In this document: piece after piece, positions 17,594 through 25,921 of the stretch
Position numbering within the stretch: position 1 is the first letter of the stretch
How the letters are laid out: each line of letters begins with the position of its first letter
DNA from: Nitrospirota bacterium
GTDB lineage: Bacteria; Nitrospirota; Nitrospiria; Nitrospirales; Nitrospiraceae
Length of the DNA: 61,998 nt
Assembly: GCA_030682135.1 (NCBI GenBank)
Contig: JAUXQT010000076.1
Coordinates: 1 to 61,998 of the forward strand
Direction of reading: 5' to 3'
The notes under the pieces: model-generated
The model's input: the letters and a program-made list of their open reading frames with translations, nothing else
Told to the model about the DNA's origin: nothing
Database searches by the model: none
Program-made: the position numbers and the translations under genes

Positions 17594-19120
17594 TCAACCA
17601 GCGTTCCCCTGCGCCTTTTCCTGCAACGCGCGTCTCAGCTCGACCATCGCCAAGGTATCTCGCTCGCAATATCGCAGCAAGCTCTCCTCAATCGCCGCCC
17701 GCTCGATCCAATCGGTTTCGACAAAAACCATACGGTAGTACTGGCTGGCGGCATGGCCTCCCTCTTTGATTGCCAAATCGTCATAGGCAAGTGAGGGCAC
17801 CATCGCCGGCAGCACCGACTTGATGGAATACGACCCACCGAACGCTGGATGGTAGTAATGATCTCGTATGATCGGGAACAGGTCCCAGAGCCTGGCAATA
17901 ATACGAGATAAGGCTGGCTTGAGAGACGGAATAGCCACAGAGAGCTGTTCCAAAATGGACCGTTCGTAGGGTGAATAGACGCAGATACTCCCCTTCTCCC
18001 CAAGGGATTCCAGCAAGGATTCAACCAGTACCCTGCGAGGATCGCTCACATCCTTGTGCAAAAACTCCTCGTGGCGCAGCTCACCGGTTTCCTGCTCAAT
18101 ATGATTCGACCACTGAACCGGGAGCGCTTGATAGGGTCTTGTCTCAGAAAATCGAGGCACCGCCATCATGACCGTCTCGAAATCGAGGTGATGGACGGGA
18201 TACTTCACAGCCTGCAGCATCGCGCCCAGCTTCGCAGACACCCACTCGACATTCTCTTTCACGCGCCGCTGAACCGGCGACAATTTCGTGCCGGCTGGAA
18301 TCTCGTCGATCGTCGTCACGCCCTGCTGTGTCAGTTGACCGACCACCTGCTTCGATCCCGGCAAATAATGAATCCAGCGCGCTGGCTTGTCTTTGGTGCA
18401 ATGGTCCCAGAACGGGCAATCGTAGGGTGTATGGCAATGCCGGTCCGGCTCAATGGCAGGGGCATGAGGCTGGAGCAACATACGAGTCATATCAGCCAAC
18501 CGACCCGGCACCTCAGCCCTGCGTTGCGCCACAGCCTCGGACAGATCCTGAATCGCAAACAGCTCTGTTAAATCGATGGTTCCATCCCGATAGAGATAGC
18601 CTGTATTGATATGCATGAGACCGACGGAGACGAGCGTCAGCCCTGCGCCTACGATCACCTCGCTTTGAATAGCCAGATCTTCAAGATGGATGTCTTTGAC
18701 CCTGGTGGAAGACTTGACCTCAATTAGACGCCAGCCACTAGGCTGTCCCTCTTCGGCTGGAACACGCTCCAGCACATCCGCGCGAATCAGCACTCCACCG
18801 TGCAAGAACGCCGCTTCGAAAATCGCCGGCACGGCAGGATCCTCGATCAGCGCGGCCGTCTGCGCCAGCGCCGCCTCGCTCTGGCGATAGCCTGCTGTGA
18901 CCAACAGACCGCCCGGGAAGCGGTTCCTGGCCATCTCTCCGACTTCTGTGCCCATCTCAAACATCGCCTGAGTCGCCGCATCCGGCTTCGTCGCCAGAAA
19001 GGGCTGGTGAATTTCGAGATACAGCCGCTTGTGACATTGAAGGCCCGACAAAAACTTCGACTTGGACAGGCGCGTAGCCTTCGGCAGAGGAACAGGAGAG
19101 AGATCGTTCAGTTCATTCAT
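17594..19120 (-). CDS. DUF2779 protein: Cas4/RecB-like PD-(D/E)XK nuclease fused to DnaQ-like exonuclease
   Basis: 508 residues from the ATG at 19120, preceded by AGGG; an in-frame GTG at 19147 is possible but lacks a ribosome site. The N-terminal half resembles Cas4/RecB nucleases. It has a Cys near residue 29 in GLQCHKRLYLE, the active-site block RLIEVKSSTRVKD, and later three Cys in CHTPYDCPFWDHC, together suiting a 4Fe-4S cluster. The C-terminal half (about 325-500) starts with HLDFET, the first acidic motif of DnaQ-like 3'-5' exonucleases, and is the DUF2779 domain proper. The role of this family is not established; DNA repair or defence is plausible from the domain pairing and the accessory surroundings. 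Confidence 0.8.
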   Translation of the reverse strand: MNELNDLSPVPLPKATRLSKSKFLSGLQCHKRLYLEIHQPFLATKPDAATQAMFEMGTEVGEMARNRFPGGLLVTAGYRQSEAALAQTAALIEDPAVPAIFEAAFLHGGVLIRADVLERVPAEEGQPSGWRLIEVKSSTRVKDIHLEDLAIQSEVIVGAGLTLVSVGLMHINTGYLYRDGTIDLTELFAIQDLSEAVAQRRAEVPGRLADMTRMLLQPHAPAIEPDRHCHTPYDCPFWDHCTKDKPARWIHYLPGSKQVVGQLTQQGVTTIDEIPAGTKLSPVQRRVKENVEWVSAKLGAMLQAVKYPVHHLDFETVMMAVPRFSETRPYQALPVQWSNHIEQETGELRHEEFLHKDVSDPRRVLVESLLESLGEKGSICVYSPYERSILEQLSVAIPSLKPALSRIIARLWDLFPIIRDHYYHPAFGGSYSIKSVLPAMVPSLAYDDLAIKEGGHAASQYYRMVFVETDWIERAAIEESLLRYCERDTLAMVELRRALQEKAQGNAG

Positions 19121-19187
19121 CGTGTATGACCCTAATCGGACGGACACACATTTGTCCAGCAGGCAGAATGTACAACCAGAATCAGTC

Positions 19188-19313
19188 GCAGGCTGTTCAG
19201 AAAGGCCGTCAGCAAGGCCGCAGCCGAGGAAAGCACCGGAGGCGTACCCTCGGGGTACGTTGAGGATGCTTTCGAGGCGAGCACGAAGCTGGCGGCCTTT
19301 ATCAACAGCCTGC
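19188..19313. repeat. Family-1 dispersed element, copy 1
   Basis: 126 bp bounded by a perfect 10-bp inverted repeat, GCAGGCTGTT / AACAGCCTGC. The interior holds the shared blocks AGCAAGGCCGCAG, GGAGGCGTACCCTC and GTACGTTGAGGATG. It lies between the divergent DUF2779 and MATE genes and ends 14 bp before the MATE start. Confidence 0.85.
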
Positions 19314-19327
19314 TAGGATGGCCCGCC

Positions 19328-20653
19328 ATGGCGTCCCGCATCGCGCAAATCAGAAAATCCGTCCTGACCCTTGCCCTACCGGTCACGGTCAGCAGCCTAC
19401 TCCAACGGACCGAGGGCATCGCCGCCGTCTTCCTCGTCGGCGGTCTCGGCGCCACATCCATTGCTGCCGTCGGACTTGGCCAGTTACTGGCCTTCATGTC
19501 CACCACGCTCGTCTCAGGACTATCGGTAGGCGCCAATGTCCTCATTGCCCAACTATCGGGGGCTCGCCGCACCAAAGACGTCGGAGAAGCAGCCACCCAC
19601 CTTCTCGGATTGGCAGCCCTCGTCTCTTGCGCGCTCATGATAGTCGGATGGTCCTTAAATCGTCTCACCATGGAACTGTTGGGCGCAGAGCATCACGTGA
19701 TCGCATTGGCCCTTCCCTACTCGAATCTGATCTTCCTGGTCATTCCCTTCACGATCTTTCTGCAAGTACTCTCCTCGCTCATGCAAGGCACAGGAAATAC
19801 CAAAACTCCAATGTATGCCTTGATCGCCGTGAATCTCCTCTATCTGACGATTGCGTATCCATTGATTTACGGACATTGGGGCTTGCCAGCCTGGGGGCTC
19901 ACAGGAGCAGCGGTGGCGACGGGTATCGCAGAAGGAACGGGTGTAGCCTATCTCCTCTGGGCCAATCGAAAACTATTCAGGAAGTCGATCAAACCACGGT
20001 ATGACCTCATGCGCTCCACCTGGCAAATCGGCGCACCGGTTTCCGGTGAGCGGATGTTTCAACAGGCAGGCATTATCCTCTACACCAAGATCGTGCTGCT
20101 CTATGGGACGGTGACTTACGCAGCCCACCAAGTCGGCTTGTCGATTGAATCGCTCTCGTTCCTGCCAGGCTATGGCTTCGCCATTGCGGCAGCCACGATG
20201 GTGGGACAGAGTATCGGCGCAGGAAAATATGTGCGGGCTAAACTTGAAAACTGGGAAGCGAACCGGCTAGCTACCATTGCAATGGCCTCGATGGGCGTCC
20301 TCTTCTTTTTCTTTCCCTACGTGCTGCTCCGCGCATTTACGAATGACGAAGCGGTGGTCGAACTCGGGACCGTCTTCCTGCGCATCGTCGCGGTCCTCCA
20401 AGTACCGCTCGCCCTCACCATGGTCCTGGCCGGATCGTTGCGTGGAGCAGGCGATACCAGATTCATCATGTGGGCGACCACCATCGGCATGTGGGGAGTC
20501 CGCGTGCCCCTCGCCATCATCGCGGGCCCCTGGCTCGCACTGGATGTACTCTACGTCTGGAGCGCGATGATTGCAGATTGGACGGTCCGAATGGGACTAC
20601 TACTCTGGCGCTATCGATCGGAGAGGTGGAAAGCGATTCGGGTCTTGCGGTAA
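19328..20653 (+). CDS. MATE family efflux transporter
   Basis: 441 residues with about 12 hydrophobic helices and the duplicated six-helix layout of MATE transporters. The N-terminus (LTLALPVTVSSLLQ) and the second-half start (WQIGAPVSGERMFQQAG) match the paired family motif in which a Pro follows a hydrophobic helix and an Arg/Gln loop comes later. It would export cationic or organic compounds using a sodium or proton gradient. It stands alone, directly behind a family-1 repeat. The cargo cannot be told from sequence. Confidence 0.9.
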   Translation: MASRIAQIRKSVLTLALPVTVSSLLQRTEGIAAVFLVGGLGATSIAAVGLGQLLAFMSTTLVSGLSVGANVLIAQLSGARRTKDVGEAATHLLGLAALVSCALMIVGWSLNRLTMELLGAEHHVIALALPYSNLIFLVIPFTIFLQVLSSLMQGTGNTKTPMYALIAVNLLYLTIAYPLIYGHWGLPAWGLTGAAVATGIAEGTGVAYLLWANRKLFRKSIKPRYDLMRSTWQIGAPVSGERMFQQAGIILYTKIVLLYGTVTYAAHQVGLSIESLSFLPGYGFAIAAATMVGQSIGAGKYVRAKLENWEANRLATIAMASMGVLFFFFPYVLLRAFTNDEAVVELGTVFLRIVAVLQVPLALTMVLAGSLRGAGDTRFIMWATTIGMWGVRVPLAIIAGPWLALDVLYVWSAMIADWTVRMGLLLWRYRSERWKAIRVLR

Positions 20654-20663
20654 GAGATTGTGC

Positions 20664-20972
20664 TCAGCGGCGCGCTTTGGCTGATCGGCTTGAACGTTTC
20701 GTTGGGCGCAATTCTTTCGAAATGAGCGGGAACTTATCGGGATGCCTGATGGATTCAACGGCGACATCCACATCAAGGTCAGGCCAATACAAATGATGAG
20801 GCTGCGGCCACGCTATGTTCAATATCTCTGATACAGATGCATTCTTGAACCAGGGAAACTCTTTGAACGGCACAAACAGCTCTTCGTCTGCCAGAAGCAG
20901 CCAGAATCCATGACTGGAGATGTTCGTCACCTCAAGACCCGAAGTGCGTTTGCCAAGCGCTGCGGATTTCAT
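20664..20972 (-). CDS. DUF2442 domain protein
   Basis: 102 residues from the ATG at 20972, which has GAGGAG about 7 bases upstream; an earlier in-frame ATG at 21002 is less likely. The core reads GLEVTNISSHGFWL, then ELFVPFKEFPWF and WPDLDVDV, the usual pattern of DUF2442. These short proteins are frequently encoded next to DUF4160, as here, and pairs are often annotated as toxin-antitoxin-like, though biochemical proof is thin. The gene overlaps the DUF4160 gene by about 40 bp in another frame, so the two are co-translated. Confidence 0.8.
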   Translation of the reverse strand: MKSAALGKRTSGLEVTNISSHGFWLLLADEELFVPFKEFPWFKNASVSEILNIAWPQPHHLYWPDLDVDVAVESIRHPDKFPLISKELRPTKRSSRSAKARR

Positions 20973-21171
20973 CGTAATGCTCCTCAACAAGAGTTTTCGC
21001 AACTCGGATTTGCCGAACGGCCATACCTGAATTCTGCGCCAATTCGATTATTGGTTCCAGCCAGAATTTCGCCTCACCACGCTCACAATATACATGAACG
21101 TGCATCCGTGTTTCCTCGCGGGAAAAGAAATAGAAACGGAACCCTCCTGTTCTGAAAATTGTCGGGCTCAG
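20932..21171 (-). CDS. DUF4160 domain protein, apparent CTG start
   Basis: 79 residues, read as SPTIFRTGGFRFYFF after the start, then MHVHVYCERGEAKFWLEP, ending in HFGS. This matches DUF4160, whose members usually begin MSPT. Here the codon at that position is CTG, preceded at the proper distance by GGAGGAG. The ribosome site suggests translation does begin there, or that the start was damaged by mutation. The next in-frame ATG would remove the first 22 residues. It pairs with the overlapping DUF2442 gene downstream. A TA-like role is the usual guess and is unproven. Confidence 0.75.
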   Translation of the reverse strand: MSPTIFRTGGFRFYFFSREETRMHVHVYCERGEAKFWLEPIIELAQNSGMAVRQIRVAKTLVEEHYDEIRSAWQTHFGS

Positions 21172-21296
21172 AATCTCCTCCTTCTATGCTCCGCGCTTAC
21201 CGCCCCGCGGAAATGGCCAGAAGGTAGCCTGTCGCATTTCTCTCTACCCGCGTCATCAAATTCTCGCTTGATCAAGAGAAGAAAATGCAGCTTCAC
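21168..21296 (-). pseudogene. Probable remnant of a RelE/ParE-type toxin gene
   Basis: A 42-codon frame opens with GTG overlapping the stop of the antitoxin gene (GTGA), exactly where the toxin partner of this antitoxin family normally starts. It reads KLHFLLLIKREFDDAG, which resembles the opening strand and helix of RelE/ParE toxins. It then loses similarity and stops at the DUF4160 start, and the rest of a toxin (about 50 residues) is missing. I infer a deletion that left an orphan antitoxin. Confidence 0.45.
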
Positions 21297-21514
21297 GATC
21301 GGCGATACTTGGCCATAACGGTCTCATATGGTGCCGTTGGGATCTGGCCTGCTTTGTAGGCCGCCCAGCGCTTGCGCGCCTCCTCTGCCCATACCCGATC
21401 GATCTCCGGATCCAGCCTATCCATATCGGCCAGGATTGTATCCACCAGCTGCAATTTCTCTACATCTGGAAGATCATGAATCTCCGCCGCTAGCTTGTCC
21501 ACTGTCTTGGCCAT
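21293..21514 (-). CDS. Addiction-module antitoxin-like protein (Unstab_antitox/PF09720 type)
   Basis: 73 residues from the ATG at 21514, with GGAGGG seven bases upstream. The sequence has the family pattern: a short helix with IHDLPDVEKLQLVDTILADM, then DPEIDRVWAEEARKRW and a C-terminal KAGQIPTAPYETVM segment. Such antitoxins normally precede a RelE/ParE toxin with overlapping codons. Here the partner appears reduced to a fragment, so this may be a solitary antitoxin. It heads a minus-strand row of small genes running to DUF2442. Confidence 0.78.
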   Translation of the reverse strand: MAKTVDKLAAEIHDLPDVEKLQLVDTILADMDRLDPEIDRVWAEEARKRWAAYKAGQIPTAPYETVMAKYRRS

Positions 21515-21651
21515 GTGAATCCCTCCATGCCATTCAGTCGCAAACCATCTTTCTCTCACCGCCCGTGCGACTATTCTACCCCAAACTGTGCCGAGCCCCA
21601 AATCTCCACCGGCCTAGCCTTGGAATGAGCCTGTCACTTTTCCACTCCCGC

Positions 21652-22503
21652 TCATTTGTACTCTTTGAAGAACTCTAGATCGACTTCATAAATCGTTCGA
21701 GGCTTCAAACCCAGTTCAAGCCGCTCAAACATTCTTACAAGTTTTTCACCATCTACGAGCTCGATTGGATTGGCGCCGTCCCTTACTGCTTCCTTCTTGG
21801 CGTCCATAGAGAAGCTCCCCGTGGTCAGAAAGATGCCTTTGTCTGCGCGGCCAATCATTGCGCCGCGAAAATCTCGGATCATTCCTGACCCAACTGACCC
21901 CTGATATCGCTTACACTGAAATATGACTTTGAAGCTCAGGAGTGCATTAATTTCCAGAATGCCCTCGCCATCGATTCCACCATCGCCGGACCGACCTGTT
22001 ACTTTGACGTTCTGAAACCCATGCTCCCGAAGCAGCCGCTGACATAACCGCTCAAACCCCTCTGGACTGAGAGTCTTCAAGACAGGAAGCAACTGAGTCT
22101 CTTCGGATTCGAGAATCTTCTCCTCAACTTCAACTTCAGTTGTGGCCTTACTCGCAAGCTCGCTGCTCTTTTCAGTTTTCCGTGATCGCTGAACTGACTT
22201 GAAGAGTTCAACCGGACTCAATTTGGAGAGATCTTCCTGCAACCCCTTCTCAGTTAGGCGCCAAACCCCACGCGCCGATGAATCAATGTGCCCAGAGTAA
22301 ACAAGGTATAGCCGAGCCCAGGCAATAGCGTTCCTTACGTTGGACTGGCCATTCTTGTTGGTCTTCTCCAGCTCCTTCTCAGGAATATTTTCTCGCTCAA
22401 TTACCGCATCGGTTGCTTCATAGGACGAAGCGGAGCCACCCATTTCACGCAACGACGCGATGAGCGGGATGAAATGGCGCGTGAACTGTGGGCCCTTGGC
22501 CAT
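21652..22503 (-). CDS. Mrr-type restriction endonuclease
   Basis: 283 residues. The N-terminal part (about 1-90) is a winged-helix Mrr_N-like domain. The C-terminal catalytic domain (about 135-265) has the Mrr pattern: FERLCQRLLREHGF, GDGGIDGEG with the active Asp, and FQCKRY with the Gln/Lys pair, followed by a GIFLTTGSFS strand. Proteins of this type cleave modified or foreign DNA (type IV restriction). No methylase gene is adjacent, which fits a modification-dependent enzyme. It shares its strand with the TA-like genes, 137 bp away. Confidence 0.87.
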   Translation of the reverse strand: MAKGPQFTRHFIPLIASLREMGGSASSYEATDAVIERENIPEKELEKTNKNGQSNVRNAIAWARLYLVYSGHIDSSARGVWRLTEKGLQEDLSKLSPVELFKSVQRSRKTEKSSELASKATTEVEVEEKILESEETQLLPVLKTLSPEGFERLCQRLLREHGFQNVKVTGRSGDGGIDGEGILEINALLSFKVIFQCKRYQGSVGSGMIRDFRGAMIGRADKGIFLTTGSFSMDAKKEAVRDGANPIELVDGEKLVRMFERLELGLKPRTIYEVDLEFFKEYK

Positions 22504-22643
22504 AACCCCTCCTATGGTTGCTAACTACTGAGCATACTGACCGGCATAGTACGCGAACCCAGCCTGCAAACCCCTCTGTGATTGTCGTGTCGGGTCAAAG
22601 TCTCTCAACGATAACCACATAGCCGAATGGAAAATGGTCTATT

Positions 22644-22726
22644 CGGTCAGTCTGGTCTATCTCGTCTATTTAGCCTGACTGGATTATTTGCTTGAACCGG
22701 AGAGACCAGATGAACCAGACAGACCG
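22644..22726. repeat. Family-2 inverted repeat (TGGTCT-rich)
   Basis: An imperfect inverted repeat of about 80 bp. The left arm reads CGGTCAGTCTGGTCTATC, and the right arm, read on the other strand, gives CGGTCTGTCTGGTTCATC. A similar structure occurs at 61199-61270. Both sit in intergenic space. This one lies between the Mrr start and the end of the reductase-like gene. Confidence 0.6.
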
Positions 22727-22738
22727 AGTTCAACGCGC

Positions 22739-24082
22739 TCAACAATTCGTCCTCACCGATGGCCGCGTGTCTGTTCCGGTTCCGATCGTGACTTCGATCC
22801 GCGCAACCCCCTTCACATTGGCGCACAAATCTCCCAGCCCTGGGGTCACTAATCGATAGGGACCGCCTTTGGATTCCGGCAGCGCTTCTCCGTCGACTTC
22901 GTACAGCAAGATTCCCCACTCCAAGGCTTGTGCGAGCGTGAGACAGGCTGAATATTTTCCGTCTGCCGAATGCACTGTCACATGGTCGGCTTTGATCGCC
23001 AAGGCCGGCACATCCAACAACGCCTTGAGGCGAACACCTTTGCCCTTCATGTTGGGCATCACCGTCGAAATGTCGAGCTGCTGTTCTGCCGGCAGGGCCG
23101 CGATTGCCGAACGATCGAGCGAGACAGGCTGCACCACCGCCCCGTCGATCCGCACAATACCGGGACCGCTTCGATCCCGCTCGGTGATCGTTTTGATCAC
23201 GGCTGTCAGCATGTCGTTCAACGGCGTCGGGATACCGAACTCCCGCCCGAGCTTGGCAACATACCCATTCAGCACATCGATCTCGGTCGGCCGCCCAGCC
23301 TTCCAATCGTCATACATTGACGTATGAATATCCCGAATCTCCTGGGTCCAGCGAACCACCTTCTCCGCCATATCGTGGGCTAACGGCACCTTGACGGCTG
23401 CCGCGACTGCCATCACTTCTCCCACGATCTGTTGAATGACTCGCAACATCTCGGGATGATCGAGCGCCTTGGCGACTTTGTCGTCGATCATCACCGTCAG
23501 AGGATTAAAGACGCAATTCCAGCACATCTTCTCCCACTTACTTTTCCGCACATCCTCTGTGAGCTGACAGGGAATGCCCGCTTGCTTGAACAAATCCGCG
23601 ATGGCCAGCAGACGAGAACTCTGATGCCCCATCATCTCGCCGATCGCCACGGCTCCCTTCTTGTAATGATCGATGACCCCTGGCGCGGCGATCTTGGAGT
23701 AAATGAAGGCCACCCCACCCACGACACAATCCCGTTGGAGGCGCGCCACGATACGGTCTTCTGTATCGACCCCATTCTGGAGGGTCAAGATGACGGTTTG
23801 ATCGGTCAAGACCGGTTCGATTTGGGTGAGCACCTCATCCAAATCGTAGGCTTTCACAGAGAGGATGATCAGATCCGGCTTTGGGAGATCGCGAGGATCG
23901 GACGCCGCTAGCGGATGGACGGTGAAGGAACCCTTGGCACTGCGGATCGTGAGGCCATTTTGCTTCACGGCAGCGAGAGTCTTCGATCTCAGGAGGAAAG
24001 ACACATTCGGATTATTCCTCGCCAGATGCGCCCCGAAAAACCCGCCCACCGATCCGGCACCGACCATCAGAATATTTTTCAT
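22739..24082 (-). CDS. 2-dehydropantoate 2-reductase-like protein fused to a sulfite-oxidase-type domain
   Basis: 447 residues from the ATG at 24082, with GGAGGAG upstream. The N-terminal 310 residues are a PanE/ApbA-type reductase: Rossmann motif VGAGSVGGFFG, later KWEKMCWNCVFNPLT carrying the catalytic Lys region, and a helical C-domain. The last 120 residues or so (after about 320) look like a piece of the molybdopterin-binding oxidoreductase fold: VRLKALLDVPAL, SADGKYS, and GGPYRLVTPG. Known PanE proteins end near 310. The added domain lacks any sign of the full cofactor-binding core, so it may serve as a fold only. A substrate other than ketopantoate is possible. Confidence 0.75.
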   Translation of the reverse strand: MKNILMVGAGSVGGFFGAHLARNNPNVSFLLRSKTLAAVKQNGLTIRSAKGSFTVHPLAASDPRDLPKPDLIILSVKAYDLDEVLTQIEPVLTDQTVILTLQNGVDTEDRIVARLQRDCVVGGVAFIYSKIAAPGVIDHYKKGAVAIGEMMGHQSSRLLAIADLFKQAGIPCQLTEDVRKSKWEKMCWNCVFNPLTVMIDDKVAKALDHPEMLRVIQQIVGEVMAVAAAVKVPLAHDMAEKVVRWTQEIRDIHTSMYDDWKAGRPTEIDVLNGYVAKLGREFGIPTPLNDMLTAVIKTITERDRSGPGIVRIDGAVVQPVSLDRSAIAALPAEQQLDISTVMPNMKGKGVRLKALLDVPALAIKADHVTVHSADGKYSACLTLAQALEWGILLYEVDGEALPESKGGPYRLVTPGLGDLCANVKGVARIEVTIGTGTDTRPSVRTNC

Positions 24083-24172
24083 CGCCTTACTCCTCCCGAA
24101 CAATCTACGGGAAAACGCAGTTTACCCCTGAAGCATTCACAGACATCGAAAGCTGAGATAGCCACGACCACC

Positions 24173-24301
24173 TTACAGGATGCTCAAAATGGCCGCCCAG
24201 CAAGGCCGCAGCGAGTGAAGAGCCGAGGCGTACCCGCAGGGTACGTTGAGGGTCTGAACGATGCGAGAACGCCGCTGGCGGACTTTTTCAGCATCCTGTA
24301 A
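24173..24301. repeat. Family-1 dispersed element, copy 2
   Basis: 129 bp with a perfect 12-bp terminal inverted repeat, TTACAGGATGCT / AGCATCCTGTAA. It holds the same internal blocks as the other copies (CAAGGCCGCAG, GTACGTTGAGG) with some drift. It lies between the divergent reductase-like and sirtuin genes. Confidence 0.85.
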
Positions 24302-24350
24302 AAGAGGCCGTACTATAGCAGGCCGCTGAACTAGGGTAAAATAGCCCACC

Positions 24351-25067
24351 ATGAGCCTTTTGAAAGCACGTTCCCGCATTGCCGCCGCACGAGCCATCAC
24401 AGTCCTGACCGGCGCAGGCATCTCAGCCGATAGCGGCGTACCGACCTTCCGGGGAACGGAGGGTTTATGGCGCAGCTACCGTGCGGAAGATCTCGCGACC
24501 CCGGAGGCATTTGAGCGAGACCCACGATTAGTTTGGGAATGGTACAACTGGCGGCGCGAACTCATTGCCACGAAACAGCCAAATCCAGCACACCTTGCCC
24601 TTGCAGAACTTGAACGTAGCAGGCCCGATACATTCTGGCTGATCACGCAAAATGTGGATGGGCTCCATCGAGCTGCCGGCTCACGACGCCTCTCAGAAAT
24701 TCACGGCAACATCTGGAAGGTTCGTTGCACGGGCTGTGCGGTGATCACAGACAATCACGAGGTTCCTCTTCCCCTCCTGCCGATGTGCCTGCAATGCGGC
24801 GAACTGCTCCGGCCTCATATCGTCTGGTTTGGGGAGTCGCTCCGGGAGGAAGACTTGCGGCACTGCGATGAGGCTCTACGGGACTGCGATCTCTTACTGG
24901 TGATCGGCACGTCCGGAGTCGTCTATCCGGCAGCAGGCTTTGCATCGATCGCGAAGGAGGCTGGCGCGCTGGTCATCGAAATCAATCTTGAAACCACTCC
25001 TCAATCTGACCTGGTCGATCTCTCGTTACAGGGCCGAGCAAAGGATCTGGTTCCGTTACTTCTTTGA
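24351..25067 (+). CDS. cobB: NAD-dependent protein deacylase, Sir2 family
   Basis: 238 residues covering a complete bacterial sirtuin. It has GAGISADSG and PTFRG near the N-terminus for NAD, QNVDGLH and the catalytic His in EIHG, and a zinc site made of CTGC and CLQC. The YNWR element (Tyr and Arg three apart) is the signature of class III sirtuins, which prefer succinyl or other acidic acyl groups. It removes acyl groups from lysines, linking protein activity to NAD supply. The gene overlaps the convergent HAD gene by 12 bp at their 3' ends. Confidence 0.93.
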   Translation: MSLLKARSRIAAARAITVLTGAGISADSGVPTFRGTEGLWRSYRAEDLATPEAFERDPRLVWEWYNWRRELIATKQPNPAHLALAELERSRPDTFWLITQNVDGLHRAAGSRRLSEIHGNIWKVRCTGCAVITDNHEVPLPLLPMCLQCGELLRPHIVWFGESLREEDLRHCDEALRDCDLLLVIGTSGVVYPAAGFASIAKEAGALVIEINLETTPQSDLVDLSLQGRAKDLVPLLL

Positions 25068-25781
25068 CCTCATCACCAGTGGAAGAAGCTCTTCCAACGT
25101 TCGAATGACATGCCCGCCAGACGCTTGTGACCTGCCGGTGCGATCCAGCAACACACCGGTCAACCCGGCCTTCGTCGCACCCTCCAGATCGTCCCGGACA
25201 CTATCACCGACATGTATCGCTTCGTCCGGATCGATGGCATGTTTCTCCAGGGCAATTTCGAAAATCTTTGCCGCAGGCTTCGCGGCTCTGGAGAGGCTCG
25301 CAATCGTCACCGTATCGAAAAGCCGGTCGATGCCCAGCCCCCGTATCACCGGAAAGAGCCGGGTATCGAAATTCGACACGATCCCCAGCTCGAAACCCTC
25401 TTCACGCAACCTCGTCAACACGGCATGGGTTTCAGGGAACAGCGTCCAGGAACGAGAATCTTCAAACAGCTGAAAGACCTCTTCGAAGAATTCATCGAAT
25501 CGCTCGAACATCCCTACGCGATAAAACACGTTGTGGACGATGTCGAACCACCAAAGCCGCTCGCATTGCTTTAACTTGAGAGGATCCGTGACGGCAAAAA
25601 TCGGCGGCGCGGCATCATGGAAGGCCCGCTGAAAGGCATGCCCGATCGATACCAGAGAGTCTGGTTTCTGCCGAAACCCATACTGCAACGCATGCTGCAA
25701 ATAGATATCCGCCACCGAACCGTTAATATGAAAGAGTGTCTCGGCTGCATCGAAAAAAATGACGTGGATTGGGCTCTTCAT
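25056..25781 (-). CDS. HAD-family hydrolase (HDHD3-like)
   Basis: 241 residues with the haloacid dehalogenase fold. Motif I is FFDAAETLF, which keeps the nucleophilic Asp but has Ala where the acid/base Asp normally lies, as in some HDHD3-type members. Motif II is IVSNFDT. A Lys follows in the motif III region (SRAAKPAAKIFE), and motif IV is IHVGDSVRDDLEGA. Loss of the second Asp may lower or change phosphatase activity. The substrate is unknown. Confidence 0.85.
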   Translation of the reverse strand: MKSPIHVIFFDAAETLFHINGSVADIYLQHALQYGFRQKPDSLVSIGHAFQRAFHDAAPPIFAVTDPLKLKQCERLWWFDIVHNVFYRVGMFERFDEFFEEVFQLFEDSRSWTLFPETHAVLTRLREEGFELGIVSNFDTRLFPVIRGLGIDRLFDTVTIASLSRAAKPAAKIFEIALEKHAIDPDEAIHVGDSVRDDLEGATKAGLTGVLLDRTGRSQASGGHVIRTLEELLPLVMRSKK

Positions 25782-25862
25782 GGGTTCTACCGATCCTCTT
25801 TCTGTCGAATTGGAATCAGTCCAAACACTCGCAGTCGCAACAGGTACCGATCATGCGATTTC

Positions 25863-25891
25863 TTGACAAAGAATACCCCCACTGCTAGCTT
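25863..25891 (+). promoter_or_regulatory. Possible sigma-70 promoter of the response-regulator gene
   Basis: A perfect TTGACA (25863-25868) is followed after 17 bp by TAGCTT (25886-25891), about 30 bp before the GTG start. The -35 element is ideal but the -10 is weak, so it may need an activator or be fortuitous. Confidence 0.35.
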
Positions 25892-25921
25892 CGAGATAGT
25901 TCAATAACATTGGAGGGTTAG

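Noticed and set aside
17448-17594. tRNA-Ser as an integration site for the biosynthetic island
   Set aside because: tRNA genes often border islands, but I found no second copy of the tRNA 3' end in the window and no integrase, so there is no support.
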